DNA from: Promethearchaeota archaeon
Lineage (GTDB): Archaea > Asgardarchaeota > Lokiarchaeia > Sigyniarchaeales > SOKP01
DNA length: 64,000 nt
Direction: 5' to 3'
NCBI GenBank assembly: GCA_019058425.1
Contig: JAHPYZ010000003.1
Location: forward strand, 44,573 to 108,572
Part shown: positions 1 to 10,812 of the stretch, in pieces
Numbering within the stretch: position 1 is the stretch's first letter
Layout: each line of letters opens with the position of its first letter
Made by a program: the position numbers and the translations under genes
Notes under the pieces: model-generated
Told to the model about the DNA's origin: nothing
Seen by the model: the letters and a program-made list of their open reading frames with translations, nothing else
Database searches by the model: none

Positions 1-483
1 GATTTTTCTAATGACAATTCCTAACAAACGAATAAGAAAATAAAGATATCCCGTAGTAAGAGAAAATCCATATAATACATCTTCTTTAAGTTCCACTGAA
101 TTTTTGGTAAAAATATCCTCTTCATTTTGATTTAAAGTATAGTTATAATCAAAAAAGATAATTTCTTCAGATATCTTTTCTTTATTTAGAAGTATTAGTG
201 AGTTTTTGTCAAAACCAAAAAACACATTCAAAAAGTATCTAAACATCTCTTGAAAGTTTTCATAGAAGAATGATGTAAAGGTTTTCTTAATTACTCGATT
301 TCTATTTTTTTCAGCAAATTCTTCCCATTTTAATTGGATATTATTTTTAAATTCTTCAAATTTAGCTTGATTCTTCTCTAAAATTTCAAATAACAAGTTG
401 TTCACAGAATTTATGCTAAAATCTTGCTTATTGACTCTTTCTTGAAGATTTTTAAAAATGTTTTCTAATTCTTTATAAACCAC
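1..483 (-). CDS. Hypothetical protein, C-terminus cut by window edge (not in supplied ORF track)
   Basis: Minus strand is open for 161 codons from a GTG at 483 to the window edge (VVYKELENIFKNLQERVNKQDFSINSVNNLLFEILEKNQ...LYFLIRLLGIVIRKI). Confidence 0.6.
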   Translation of the reverse strand, partial: MVYKELENIFKNLQERVNKQDFSINSVNNLLFEILEKNQAKFEEFKNNIQLKWEEFAEKNRNRVIKKTFTSFFYENFQEMFRYFLNVFFGFDKNSLILLNKEKISEEIIFFDYNYTLNQNEEDIFTKNSVELKEDVLYGFSLTTGYLYFLIRLLGIVIRKI

Positions 484-689
484 GATTGATCAGATATTTA
501 ATAGGTCTATCGGTAATTCGGTATTAAACAACTCTAAGAAATTGATTCTATATATATATTAAAATGAAATTTTGAAAATATAAATCTTAGTTAAATAGCT
601 AATAAAATTATATATATTCTTAATGAACAATATGAAATCATTAATTTTGATATATGTCTTAGAGAGGTTAGATTGAACTATGAGAAAAA

Positions 690-1718
690 CTAAAATAATT
701 TTGTAATTTCATCAGTTTCTGAGTATATAAGCTGATCTGTTTTGCCATCTTCTTTTTTAACCACTAACCCTTTTGCTTTAGACATGAAAATACCTATTTG
801 TTCAGCATCTATTTTATTATTTCTTAGGAGATCGATTAGACCAGGAGAGTCTTCTTGATTAACAGCAATTAATAAGGATCCCGATGATATGGTATTGTAG
901 GGATTAATGTTAAAAATTTCACTTAATACTTTTGGTTCTCGTAAAATATTTATTTTATTTTCTTCAATAATTACTCCTGTATTAGAAGCTATGGTCATTT
1001 CGGCAACACCTGTATAAATTCCACCTTCGGTAGGATCATGACAAGATTTAATTTTGAAATTGTTATTTGCTAAAAGGGCTTCTTTTAGAACACATATTCC
1101 AGGATCGAAAAGATAATCCTGACATCTTTTTATAAAATCATAACCTAATTCATGGGTTATAAGCTCCTTTTCTTTCTCTCGACCTATGATAGATGTACCT
1201 TCTATAAAAATTCCTTTGGTTAATATTAGCGCATCCCCTTTTTCTGCTCCAGAAGTGAGTACGAGTTTATCCTTGGGAACTTCTCCTATCAAAGATCCTA
1301 TTATAATAGGTCTATCAAGTCGAGGAGTTATTTCTGTATGCCCTCCTACAACAGTTATATCCATCGATTTGCAGGTATCATGAATATTTTTAAATATCTT
1401 ATCAATCATCTCATTTGTAGTGAGTTTCTCAGGTAATAATATTGTCGATTGAAACCATTTTGGCTTAGCTCCAGTGCATACAAGATCGTTAACATTTACA
1501 ATTACAGAATAATATCCTATCTCATCAGTTGCGAAAGTAATAGGATCTGTTTTAATTACTAAGTAATTCTCTCCAGGAATATCTATAATTGCCGCATCCT
1601 CACCAATTTTAGAACCCATTATTACCCTACTATCATGTACTTCTATATTTGAGAGTAATTGAGCTAAATAATCATGTTTAAGCTTTCCGAGAGCAAATTT
1701 CTCATGTACTCTTTTCAT
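690..1718 (-). CDS. AIR synthase-related protein (HypE/ThiL/SelD-like superfamily)
   Basis: GEDAAIIDIPG, VNVNDLVCTGAKP, VVGGHTEITP and HDPTEGGI motifs. Confidence 0.8.
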   Translation of the reverse strand: MKRVHEKFALGKLKHDYLAQLLSNIEVHDSRVIMGSKIGEDAAIIDIPGENYLVIKTDPITFATDEIGYYSVIVNVNDLVCTGAKPKWFQSTILLPEKLTTNEMIDKIFKNIHDTCKSMDITVVGGHTEITPRLDRPIIIGSLIGEVPKDKLVLTSGAEKGDALILTKGIFIEGTSIIGREKEKELITHELGYDFIKRCQDYLFDPGICVLKEALLANNNFKIKSCHDPTEGGIYTGVAEMTIASNTGVIIEENKINILREPKVLSEIFNINPYNTISSGSLLIAVNQEDSPGLIDLLRNNKIDAEQIGIFMSKAKGLVVKKEDGKTDQLIYSETDEITKLF

Positions 1719-1938
1719 TGTTATAGTCTTTTTAGGTTTTCATAATTTATTAAAATTTTTAGCAAATCTATGGCTAAATCCATCTTTACTATATTTTAAT
1801 TGAATGAAGGAAAACAATTCTAATAATTTTGTAGAATATAAGAAAATCTTAAAATCGATCTATTATTTTCTGAGAGGAAAGTAAAAGAATCTGAATTTCA
1901 ATAGAATTTGACCCTAAAATTTAAAATCTATTTCTTCC

Positions 1939-2517
1939 TTGAAGATAGTAAGATTTAAAACTCTAAGTATAAAAAAGAGTCGGATAGAAATGGCATTTGG
2001 GAAAGCATTTTTGTTGAGTATAGCTGCTTTTGTAGGATTAAACTTCATTTTCACAATAATTTATTATGCTCTCGGACCAAGTTTTGATACATTATTTACT
2101 AACATCCAATTGCGTCCATTAATAATATTATATTATTTATTTGGTTCAATTATTAGTACTCCTTCTTTAATTCTTAGTTATACAATATTTCAACCAATTT
2201 TAGGAAGTTTTGTTTTAGATATTTTCCTACTTTGGTTAGGATTCTTAATTCCTCCAATTATCGCAGCAGTACTTGCCGGAAGATTTGGTGAAAGTAAAGC
2301 TGAATCCTTTGGAGCATGGGCCTTGACAGCAGGTATAAGTACAGTAGCAGTAATTATTGCAGCTTTGTTAAGTCCTTTCACTCTAACTGAAATAACAACT
2401 TTATACATATTGGCTTCTTTTGATCAACTTCTAATTTTTGCTATTATCAGTCTTGTTATAAATATACTATTTTACGGGTTCTTCGCTTTATTGCTTTCAA
2501 AAATAGAATATTATTAA
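1939..2517 (+). CDS. Multi-pass membrane protein, unknown function
   Basis: Several hydrophobic segments; start uncertain (an ATG lies at about 1990). Confidence 0.6.
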   Translation: MKIVRFKTLSIKKSRIEMAFGKAFLLSIAAFVGLNFIFTIIYYALGPSFDTLFTNIQLRPLIILYYLFGSIISTPSLILSYTIFQPILGSFVLDIFLLWLGFLIPPIIAAVLAGRFGESKAESFGAWALTAGISTVAVIIAALLSPFTLTEITTLYILASFDQLLIFAIISLVINILFYGFFALLLSKIEYY

Positions 2518-2804
2518 GTTTTTTTTTCTATATTTATCAAAATTTTGTTCTATTTTTATAGTTTAAATTAAACGATTAATTAGGAAGGGAAACAAAATTT
2601 TCAATCTTACATTGGATTTCGCCTTTAATAATCTCCTTTTATAATAAATTTGAATTTTGTTATCCTTATCCTCTCCTTTTCATTAATCATTCAGAATTTT
2701 ACCATTTAATTAAACATTCTAATGTATTAATGGGTTAATAGGGTTCCTACTCTGAAATTAATATAAGTAAAATAATAGTATATGTAAAATTTGTGGTTAA
2801 TTGA

Positions 2805-3134
2805 ATGAGTTCAGGAAAATTAGAGGGAAATTATCTTAAAAATGTAGAACGTGGTTTTAGGTTCGATGAATCTGCTATTACTACTAATTATAATTTACAA
2901 AATAGTAATTATTCTGGACAAAAATTGTATAATGACAACTTAGTAAAAGATAATGAGAGCAACCTTCAACAGATAAATAAAAGTGTAAAAGAAAATCATT
3001 TTAATATGATAAGAGAAATTCATCATATTTTAAAGAGTTCTGAAAATCTTTCTCAAAACCAGAAATTTGCTTTCTGTAGTAGTCAAAGATTTTTTATGAA
3101 ATTATATTTAAAAAGGATTTGTAGAGAAATATAA
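2805..3134 (+). CDS. Hypothetical protein
   Basis: 109-codon ORF with ATG start; no recognised domain. Confidence 0.4.
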   Translation: MSSGKLEGNYLKNVERGFRFDESAITTNYNLQNSNYSGQKLYNDNLVKDNESNLQQINKSVKENHFNMIREIHHILKSSENLSQNQKFAFCSSQRFFMKLYLKRICREI

Positions 3135-3165
3135 TTTTAAGATCATATTATCAAACTTCTCGATT

Positions 3166-4605
3166 TTATTGATTATTTTTAAGAGATCTTAGAAATTCCA
3201 TATAGTCACATAAGTAAGAGATACTTTTAGCTGCATCTCTCAAGGATAAGAAATATAAAATCCTTTTCTTGTGTAATAACTTCTTGCCTGACTCAAATCT
3301 TTTTGTGAGTATACTATCATCGGCAATAGTAGGTAAACAGAACGCAAAAGGTTTTGAGATAGATTCAAAACATTTAATCATTCTATTAAAAACATGCCGA
3401 TAAATATGGTCAGGCCAAAGTGGAATTATGACTATATCAATGTTTGGATCATTAACAACGATATCTATACAATCAGTAAAAGTGTTTAAGATAAATCCTG
3501 ATGCCCCTAAATCAACAGGATTTTTTATATTTACGTTAACATATGGTAATACTTTAGCAATTTGAGATTGAGAATCAGGGGTTAATTCTGGTATATTAAG
3601 ATTTTGAGATGCGAAAATGTCTGTCAAATTTACCGAGGAACCTCCTCCCGGGGTAATTATCCCTACATTTCTTCCTTTAGGAAGATATTTTGGATATAAT
3701 AATTCGAAGGTTTTTATTGTACTCCAAAATTCTTCATTATCCTTCACTAAAATTGTCCCAGTTTGCTTAGCCATTGATTGCCATAATGTTTGATTTGAAG
3801 CTATTGCTCCAGTATGGGAAAAAGCAGCTCGGGATCCATAATTAGTATAACCTCCCTTCCATAAAATAACGGGTTTAAATTGGGATGCCCTTTTAAGTTC
3901 TAAAAATAAATCATGCCCCGATGCTGAACCTGTTGATTCTAAATAAGCAGCTATGACATCGGTTTTTAAATTTTGATGATAATACCTAAAAAAGTCTACA
4001 CAGTTTAAATCAATTTGATTTCCGAAACTAATACCATAACGAAACCTAATATCTCGTTTATACCCCACATTAATTAATTGAGTTAAATGGCCTCCGGATT
4101 GGGACATAAAAGATACACCCCCATATTTTCCTCTTTGAGACGTAAATGAGAAAGCCATTCCATTTTCTGCATTAATGGGGCCTAAACAATTTGGTCCTAT
4201 TATCCTTGTAGTGGAACCTTCAATAATTTCTATAAGCTCTTCTTCTAATTTTTTTCCTTCAGAATCTCCAGTTTCAGAAAATCCTGAAGCAAAAATAATT
4301 ACCCATTTAATTCCTTTTAAAACACATTCTTTCAGAGTATCTGAGATAAAGTTTGTCTTCAATGAAATGTATGCTGTATCAATGGGATAAGGAACATCTA
4401 AAACAGAAGGATAACATTTCCAACCCAATATTTCCTCATATTTTGGATTTATTGGATAAAAAGTCTCAGACCATATAGAATCCTTGAATGCTGGTAAATA
4501 CATCATTGAGCCTAATCTCGAGTTTTCTGAAGCTCCAATAAATGCAATATGCTTAGGATAAAACAAAGAATTAAGTTCTTCAAAGTTTTTTTGATCTTTT
4601 ACCAT
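3166..4605 (-). CDS. CoA-binding / succinyl-CoA synthetase-like protein (NDP-forming acyl-CoA synthetase alpha-type)
   Basis: FIGASENSRLGSMMY, IIGPNCLGPIN, FMSQSGGH and AFSHTGAIAS motifs. Confidence 0.85.
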   Translation of the reverse strand: MVKDQKNFEELNSLFYPKHIAFIGASENSRLGSMMYLPAFKDSIWSETFYPINPKYEEILGWKCYPSVLDVPYPIDTAYISLKTNFISDTLKECVLKGIKWVIIFASGFSETGDSEGKKLEEELIEIIEGSTTRIIGPNCLGPINAENGMAFSFTSQRGKYGGVSFMSQSGGHLTQLINVGYKRDIRFRYGISFGNQIDLNCVDFFRYYHQNLKTDVIAAYLESTGSASGHDLFLELKRASQFKPVILWKGGYTNYGSRAAFSHTGAIASNQTLWQSMAKQTGTILVKDNEEFWSTIKTFELLYPKYLPKGRNVGIITPGGGSSVNLTDIFASQNLNIPELTPDSQSQIAKVLPYVNVNIKNPVDLGASGFILNTFTDCIDIVVNDPNIDIVIIPLWPDHIYRHVFNRMIKCFESISKPFAFCLPTIADDSILTKRFESGKKLLHKKRILYFLSLRDAAKSISYLCDYMEFLRSLKNNQ

Positions 4606-4789
4606 TAACTAATAAAATTTAAAGATTTTTTAATAATTTTCTAATCCTTTAATTCAGATATTAAATCTAAAAGAGAGTTGGAGTCATAATTATTTTAAAA
4701 AAACCAAATTTTTAATTAAATTTACAATTAGAGTACCCATACTTAGTGAATATTTTCTATAGAATAAATAAGAATTTGGAGAAAATGAA

Positions 4790-6247
4790 ATGGCTAGACC
4801 AAGTCCGTTAGAAGTTTATGCTCTCTTAGATAAATCAAATTGTAAGGATTGCGGATATGATACATGCATGGCTTTCGCAACAGACACATTAGAAAGGAAA
4901 GTAAAACCTAAAGATTGTACTCATTTAATGCAGGATCCTAAACAAGCAAAAAATAGAGAGAAGCTTATTAACCTTTTGACTCCTCCTCAAAAACCTGTCA
5001 CAATAGGTATTGGAGATAAGGCAGTTACTATAGGTGGAGAAGAAATTTTGATGAGACATCAATTAACGTTTTATAACCAGACAGCTCTCTTTATTGAAAT
5101 TGCAGATGATGACACAGATTTAGAAGATTTTATTAAATACCTTTCAGAACTTAAAATTGAAAGGATTGGAGATGTTCTTACTCTTGATGGTATTGCTTTA
5201 AGAAATGTTTCCGGAGATAAAGATCAATTTAAATTAGCAGCTAAAAAGATTACCGAGATCTCAAAACTTCCTGTTATGCTTTGTAGTTTTAATGCAGAAA
5301 ATTTAATTACTGCTGCTGAAGAAATCAAAGAAAATAAGCCTTTACTTTATGCAGTAACAAAAGATACATGGGAGGAGATCGGAAAATTCGCAATACAAAA
5401 TAATTTACCTGTTGTAATTACTTCCAGTAATTTAGATGAATTAATGTCTTTAAGTGCAACTCTTCAGAAATTTGGAGTGAAGGAGATTGTACTAGATCCA
5501 GGGACTTATTTTGGACCAGGTAATCTTTCAATTACATATGATAGAATTATGCAACTCAGAACAGGAGCAATAGATAAAGAAGATAAAAATGCTTGTTGGC
5601 CAGTTATGGGTGTACCTGCAGCTTACTGGAGTCAAGTAAAGATTGGAGATGATAAAGAACTATGGGAGCATCAATATCAAGAAGTGATAATGGGCGCTAT
5701 AATGGAATCTGTTGATACAAATTTATTAGTATTGCACACAGGTAAGAAAAAGGAAGAGATCTGGGCACTTTTAGTTTTAATGACTTTACGACAAAGTGTA
5801 TTTTCTGATCCTAGAATATACCCTGCAGTAGATCCAGGAATTTATAGAGTCGGAGAACCCGGAGATATGGCTCCAATATTTGTTACCAGTAATTATAGGA
5901 TGACTAAAATCCCAGTTGAACAAGATCTACAAGGAGCTAACTTAAACTGTTGGCTTTTAGTAGTCGATAGTGAGGGGATAGGTATTGAAAGCGCTGTTGC
6001 AGGGGGACAATTTAATGCAGGTTCAATAGCTGAAGCGGCGAAAGAATTTGGAGTTTTTGATAAAGTAAAACATAGAATTCTAGTTATTCCAGGTATGGCA
6101 GCTCGTTTGAGTGGAGCCTTAGAAGATGAAGCAGATGCCTTTGTAGTGGTAGGTCCTCGAGACAGTTCTGGAATCCCCAAGTTTATGGATATTCAGTGGA
6201 AACCAGAGGAATTTATGAAAGAATATGAATCATGGTCAAAAGATTAA
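4790..6247 (+). CDS. cdhE: Acetyl-CoA decarbonylase/synthase gamma subunit (corrinoid Fe-S protein large subunit)
   Basis: N-terminal CKDCGYDTCMAFA...C cluster motif followed by a TIM-barrel-like region and C-terminal corrinoid domain. Confidence 0.9.
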   Translation: MARPSPLEVYALLDKSNCKDCGYDTCMAFATDTLERKVKPKDCTHLMQDPKQAKNREKLINLLTPPQKPVTIGIGDKAVTIGGEEILMRHQLTFYNQTALFIEIADDDTDLEDFIKYLSELKIERIGDVLTLDGIALRNVSGDKDQFKLAAKKITEISKLPVMLCSFNAENLITAAEEIKENKPLLYAVTKDTWEEIGKFAIQNNLPVVITSSNLDELMSLSATLQKFGVKEIVLDPGTYFGPGNLSITYDRIMQLRTGAIDKEDKNACWPVMGVPAAYWSQVKIGDDKELWEHQYQEVIMGAIMESVDTNLLVLHTGKKKEEIWALLVLMTLRQSVFSDPRIYPAVDPGIYRVGEPGDMAPIFVTSNYRMTKIPVEQDLQGANLNCWLLVVDSEGIGIESAVAGGQFNAGSIAEAAKEFGVFDKVKHRILVIPGMAARLSGALEDEADAFVVVGPRDSSGIPKFMDIQWKPEEFMKEYESWSKD

Positions 6248-6314
6248 AAAACTGTTAATGTTTATTACTTTTTTTCTCTTTTTTATATAAATTAATACAA
6301 ATTAGAAATTGACT

Positions 6315-6986
6315 TTAAATTAAAGATAAAATTAATTCATTAGTTAAATCGCTAACAGATTTAATTATTATTGCTTTTCCCTTCTTAATTTCTTCTAACT
6401 GTTTAGATGAGTGCTGCCCAGTCAATACTCCAATGAAAGGACAATTTAGGTTATTTGAGAGCAGAACGTCTTTAGGATGATCTCCAATGATTATAATTTT
6501 ATACCCAGGGTAGTTTTCTTCAAAATCTACTTTAAGTTTTGGATGTAGTTTTCCCAATTCTTTTGTTTCTTCTGTTTCTCCCATTACGTAATCAAAATAT
6601 TTCTGAAGTTCTAAAATTTCGAGGATTTTCATTGCCATTTCTTGCTTTTTTGATGTTATTACTCCTAAAGTATAGGATAATTCCCTTAATTCTATTAATT
6701 TTGCTTTTATCCCAGGTAAGATAATTGCTTGATAAATTCCTTTCCTCCCATAATATTCTCTAAACGCAAAAACTAATTTCGAAGAGTCATAGTTGGTAAT
6801 ACTTTCAAACATCTCATTTAATGGTGTTCCAATCATATATTCTATTTTGGACTTCTCTAATAAGGGTAAGTTATATTTGTTTAACGCATAATTAAAAGAA
6901 GCTACAATTCCTTCTCTGTTATTGATTAGAGTATTATCTAAATCAAAACTCAAAACAATATTTTTGGTTATATTTTTATCATTCAT
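6315..6986 (-). CDS. HAD-family hydrolase (phosphoglycolate phosphatase-like)
   Basis: SFDLDNTLINN, GVITSK and IIIGDHPKDV motifs. Confidence 0.8.
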   Translation of the reverse strand: MNDKNITKNIVLSFDLDNTLINNREGIVASFNYALNKYNLPLLEKSKIEYMIGTPLNEMFESITNYDSSKLVFAFREYYGRKGIYQAIILPGIKAKLIELRELSYTLGVITSKKQEMAMKILEILELQKYFDYVMGETEETKELGKLHPKLKVDFEENYPGYKIIIIGDHPKDVLLSNNLNCPFIGVLTGQHSSKQLEEIKKGKAIIIKSVSDLTNELILSLI

Positions 6987-7081
6987 TTCTGTTAAAGAAT
7001 TTAAAAATAAATAAAATGTAAAAAAGAAAGAAAAGAAAGTTTATTAAAATTTCTTGTTCTGATATATATATTTTAAATTTG

Positions 7082-8578
7082 CTAAGTCATATGAATTGTT
7101 AATAATGGATCCCCAAAAAATTTCATGCCATATACTTCTTCCCAATGATTAAGAGGGATGATTTCAGGACCATGAAACCAGTCTTTAAATGCTTCTCCAA
7201 AAATCTTTCCATCTCGTAGTGAATCATAGAATGGCTGATAAAGGCTCATTCCTCCTGATCTCGAACACCCTATTACCCCTAATGATTGACCATCAAATAA
7301 GTAATGAGTAGCAATATTATTTCGTATCATCAGATTTGCTGAAAAACAAGAATACAAATTAAAGAATAATGGTTGAGGTCCATTGTTATAAATATCGTTG
7401 TAAGTCAGAATTCCATCATCAGCATTATAAAAAGGATGTTGAAGGGCATTGATGCCAAATTGTTGTTCAGTACCATTACAATGAGCCATTACATGCACTA
7501 ATTCATAGTTTGTAAAAGCAGGATGAGTGATATCCGATATATTAGAAAGAAAATAAGTTGCATTTGTAAAATCATTAGCAAAGTAGTTATAATCTGCCTC
7601 ACATGTAAGATTTGCTCCTGTATAAGTAGTAAAATTACTTACCCATTCAGATTTATAAGCTGCCCATTCATCATCAATATACAATAAACCTTGATGAGGT
7701 CGATATGTAAGCCCAATTCTTAATTGGTGATCTCGATAAAAAAAGTTACTTAAGGAAGTTAATGGGTTGAAACCCACCTTACTTATAGTATATGGACTTA
7801 TTCGTGCAACCCAAATCTCTGGAAGCGCGTCAGCTGTACCATTATTATGTTCTAAATGATTATCTAAAGCACCGACATCAAAAAAGCCATTTGAATTGGC
7901 ATCTGTCCAATTTCCATCCAAATCCATAAGATAATAATCACAGGAAAACTGTCGAAATATCATCCATGAAGAGTCCCAATATTGCGCTTTTGCATAAGGA
8001 AGTTTGCCAATTAAAACTGCCCCAATTGTGCCGTTTGAATAGTATGGTGTTATATGATTCTTAAGTTGGGTTACATTATTATTAGACCAATTAAATATAT
8101 TTACAGTGTATCCTTGAGTAATGATATCTTGTTTATATTGTGTAATATCGGAAGATAAACTATTATAGAGTGATGAGTTGATATAAATCAAAACATTTCC
8201 AAGGAATATTGGTGTAATTCCAACAATAATTGTAATAGGATTAGAGTGTGATGACTCTCCAAAATCATTTAGGGCAGTAACTGTGATTTGATACGTACCA
8301 TTCACTCCAAATATTATTTCTTCCTGATTATTGTAAGAACTTGCATTAAACACACTGTTTACATAAATGCTATAGTTATCTGCTTCAGTAACACTAGTCC
8401 ATTGAATGGTTAATCTATCTGTTGTTATAGTTTGATTTAGAGTTGTTATAGTTGGAGGGTTTGGGGGTTGATTACCTGTACCTCTTCCTCCAAAATTTAT
8501 TAATGTAAAAGGGATAGTCACTCCAATGAATATAACAGAAAGTACAATGACTATTAGAATTTTATTAATTTTCTTCAT
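7082..8578 (-). CDS. Secreted/anchored C25 (gingipain)-like protein with Fn3-like N-terminus
   Basis: N-terminal hydrophobic signal/anchor; Fn3-like segment; IWVARISP; candidate His (VMAHCNG) and Cys (NLYSCFSANL) of a caspase-like fold. Confidence 0.65.
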   Translation of the reverse strand: MKKINKILIVIVLSVIFIGVTIPFTLINFGGRGTGNQPPNPPTITTLNQTITTDRLTIQWTSVTEADNYSIYVNSVFNASSYNNQEEIIFGVNGTYQITVTALNDFGESSHSNPITIIVGITPIFLGNVLIYINSSLYNSLSSDITQYKQDIITQGYTVNIFNWSNNNVTQLKNHITPYYSNGTIGAVLIGKLPYAKAQYWDSSWMIFRQFSCDYYLMDLDGNWTDANSNGFFDVGALDNHLEHNNGTADALPEIWVARISPYTISKVGFNPLTSLSNFFYRDHQLRIGLTYRPHQGLLYIDDEWAAYKSEWVSNFTTYTGANLTCEADYNYFANDFTNATYFLSNISDITHPAFTNYELVHVMAHCNGTEQQFGINALQHPFYNADDGILTYNDIYNNGPQPLFFNLYSCFSANLMIRNNIATHYLFDGQSLGVIGCSRSGGMSLYQPFYDSLRDGKIFGEAFKDWFHGPEIIPLNHWEEVYGMKFFGDPLLTIHMT

Positions 8579-8732
8579 AATTAACCGCTTTTTAAATTTT
8601 TCGATTAATTTTTTTCTAGGTTTTTATATTCTAAAGGATTTTAAAAATTATTTATTAATTCTCACATAAAGAACCAGTTTTAAATATTTAAGCTTTTAGA
8701 GCGACAGAAAAAGCCTTTACAAAATTGTCTAT

Positions 8733-10268
8733 TTAATTTATTCTAAATCCTTTAAAGAATTTTAAAAGGAATGTTATTTCTTCAGAGCTTTCTATTAATC
8801 TTCTTAAATCATAAGGAAAAATTTCTAAATCTACTTCTCTTCCTTCTGAAACTTGGTCAATGATTATTTTTATCATTTCTTTGAATTTTCTTACAGTGTT
8901 TCCTTCAGTTTCGATTTCAGAAATTACTTCCCATGCTTTTTTCAATTTTCCATTCAGTATACATGAGATAGATGCAAGTACATAGCTTTGAACTATGTGT
9001 GAATAACCAATTTTTTTTAGGTTTGCAGCTCTATAATAGTACCGATAAAGATTGTTAACCATTTCTCTTAAGAGAAAATCTTTCGCTGTATCTAGTTGCT
9101 CATAGAATTTTATACTTTCCAAAATAAGAGTGGCTGCGGTAAAAAATTGTTTGTTTTTTAAACCCTCTTCAGCAATTTTATTTAATCCTCTTATAATTTG
9201 ATTAAAAATCCCAAATCTATTAAACTCTAATTCTCCTTCAACTGCAATGTCGTATGCATTTAAATAACTTTCTGTGGACTCATTAATACTACCTACCTTC
9301 CAATAATTATCTCCTGCTTTAACAAAATGCTTGTATGCCATTTCTAAATTTTTCATATCTTTAAATGTATTAGCACTATCAGCAAAATTTACTGCAGCTT
9401 GGTTAAAATCCTTCATTTTTTCTGAAAAATTTCCTGCCAGTAAAAAGCAAGAAGCACATTCAATTAAATTATTTTGTATATCTTGATAACATAATGCAGC
9501 CCCCCGATAATATCGCCCAATTTTATGGAAATTTTCTGGTTTTTTTTCTAAATTTTCTGCTAGATCGATATACGCTCCTGCTTCTTTTTTAGAAAAAATA
9601 GCATATTGATCTTCGTTATCTAAAATTCTATTAAGATTTTTCAATATCTGATATATTTGAGCTAAGTTTAACTTATCACTTTTTCCTTCATATTTTGCAA
9701 CTAAATTTGAGAAATGCTCAACTCCATCCAAAATAACGTCTTGCGATTTGTTATAATCATCAATTTCTTCATAACAAGATCCTATTTGTCGATACGAGTA
9801 AGATAGCATATCAAAATAGTTATTTGGTTTTGAGATATATATAACTTTTTCGTAATATTTTATCGCATTCTTATAATCAGAAAATTTTAAAAATAGTTCT
9901 GCGATGTTCTGATAATTTTGGGCAAGCTTTCTAGTTTCATTGAACTCTTTTAAAAGTCTACTTTCTTGTTTTAAAAATTTTATACTATTTTGGATATTTT
10001 TTTTCTCAGATTCGATATCTTCAATTTTCTCCCGGTAAATATCCGATATTCGTAAGTATAACTCCGCTATCTCATGTAATTTTGCTTGAAGTTTAAAATC
10101 AATAATAATTTTTTTATAAAGCTCAATAATTTGCCTGTACAAATTGATTGCTTCTGAAAAATCAAGGTTTTCCAGTATTTCAGCTACAGAAAAAAGAAAT
10201 TCACCTGCTTCAAAATATTCACCAGATTCAGCAATTTCTCTAGAGAAGTTAATTGCTCCTGAAACCAT
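8733..10268 (-). CDS. TPR-repeat protein
   Basis: Repeated A/Y-rich helical motifs (e.g. YKNAIKYYEKVIYI, ESYLNAYDIA). Frame stays open upstream of the called ATG, so the true start may be further 5'. Confidence 0.7.
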   Translation of the reverse strand: MVSGAINFSREIAESGEYFEAGEFLFSVAEILENLDFSEAINLYRQIIELYKKIIIDFKLQAKLHEIAELYLRISDIYREKIEDIESEKKNIQNSIKFLKQESRLLKEFNETRKLAQNYQNIAELFLKFSDYKNAIKYYEKVIYISKPNNYFDMLSYSYRQIGSCYEEIDDYNKSQDVILDGVEHFSNLVAKYEGKSDKLNLAQIYQILKNLNRILDNEDQYAIFSKKEAGAYIDLAENLEKKPENFHKIGRYYRGAALCYQDIQNNLIECASCFLLAGNFSEKMKDFNQAAVNFADSANTFKDMKNLEMAYKHFVKAGDNYWKVGSINESTESYLNAYDIAVEGELEFNRFGIFNQIIRGLNKIAEEGLKNKQFFTAATLILESIKFYEQLDTAKDFLLREMVNNLYRYYYRAANLKKIGYSHIVQSYVLASISCILNGKLKKAWEVISEIETEGNTVRKFKEMIKIIIDQVSEGREVDLEIFPYDLRRLIESSEEITFLLKFFKGFRIN

Positions 10269-10812
10269 TTCTTCTATCGTCTTTTTTCTCTCTAATGGAT
10301 CAGTTAGCTGCTTAATTTTGGATTCATATTTTCTTATTTTATTTAAATACTCTGTATAATCGATGAATTCTTCTTCTTCAATAATTTTAAAATCTCCTCA
10401 ATACAAGTAAAACCTATTTATTGAAATTATTGTAAAAATAAAAAAAATTGGTTTTTAAAAAAATCCAATAATATATCGGTTCATTTTTGATCTATTTAAA
10501 AATAATCTTAGATTATCTAAAAATTCAATTAATAATTCCTTTCCTTTTTTAAATCGGAAGCTGTGAATTCATATTTTTTAAGTTTTTTGACAAAAGTATG
10601 ATTTATTTTAGATCGAAATCAGTATCAGAAGTATTGATATTAATGCTCTGATATTTTATATCTATTTTTCAAAAGTTCCACTTATTTTTGGAATTTTCAA
10701 AGAATTGTCGAAAGTAGAACTATAAATAACCTCTCTTAGAAATTTATAATATCATGACTATCCTATTATGTTATAGTAGTATTTAAAATTAAAAAAATAA
10801 AGTCCAAATACT

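Noticed and set aside
5893-6180. 95-aa minus-strand ORF
   Set aside because: Antisense to cdhE.
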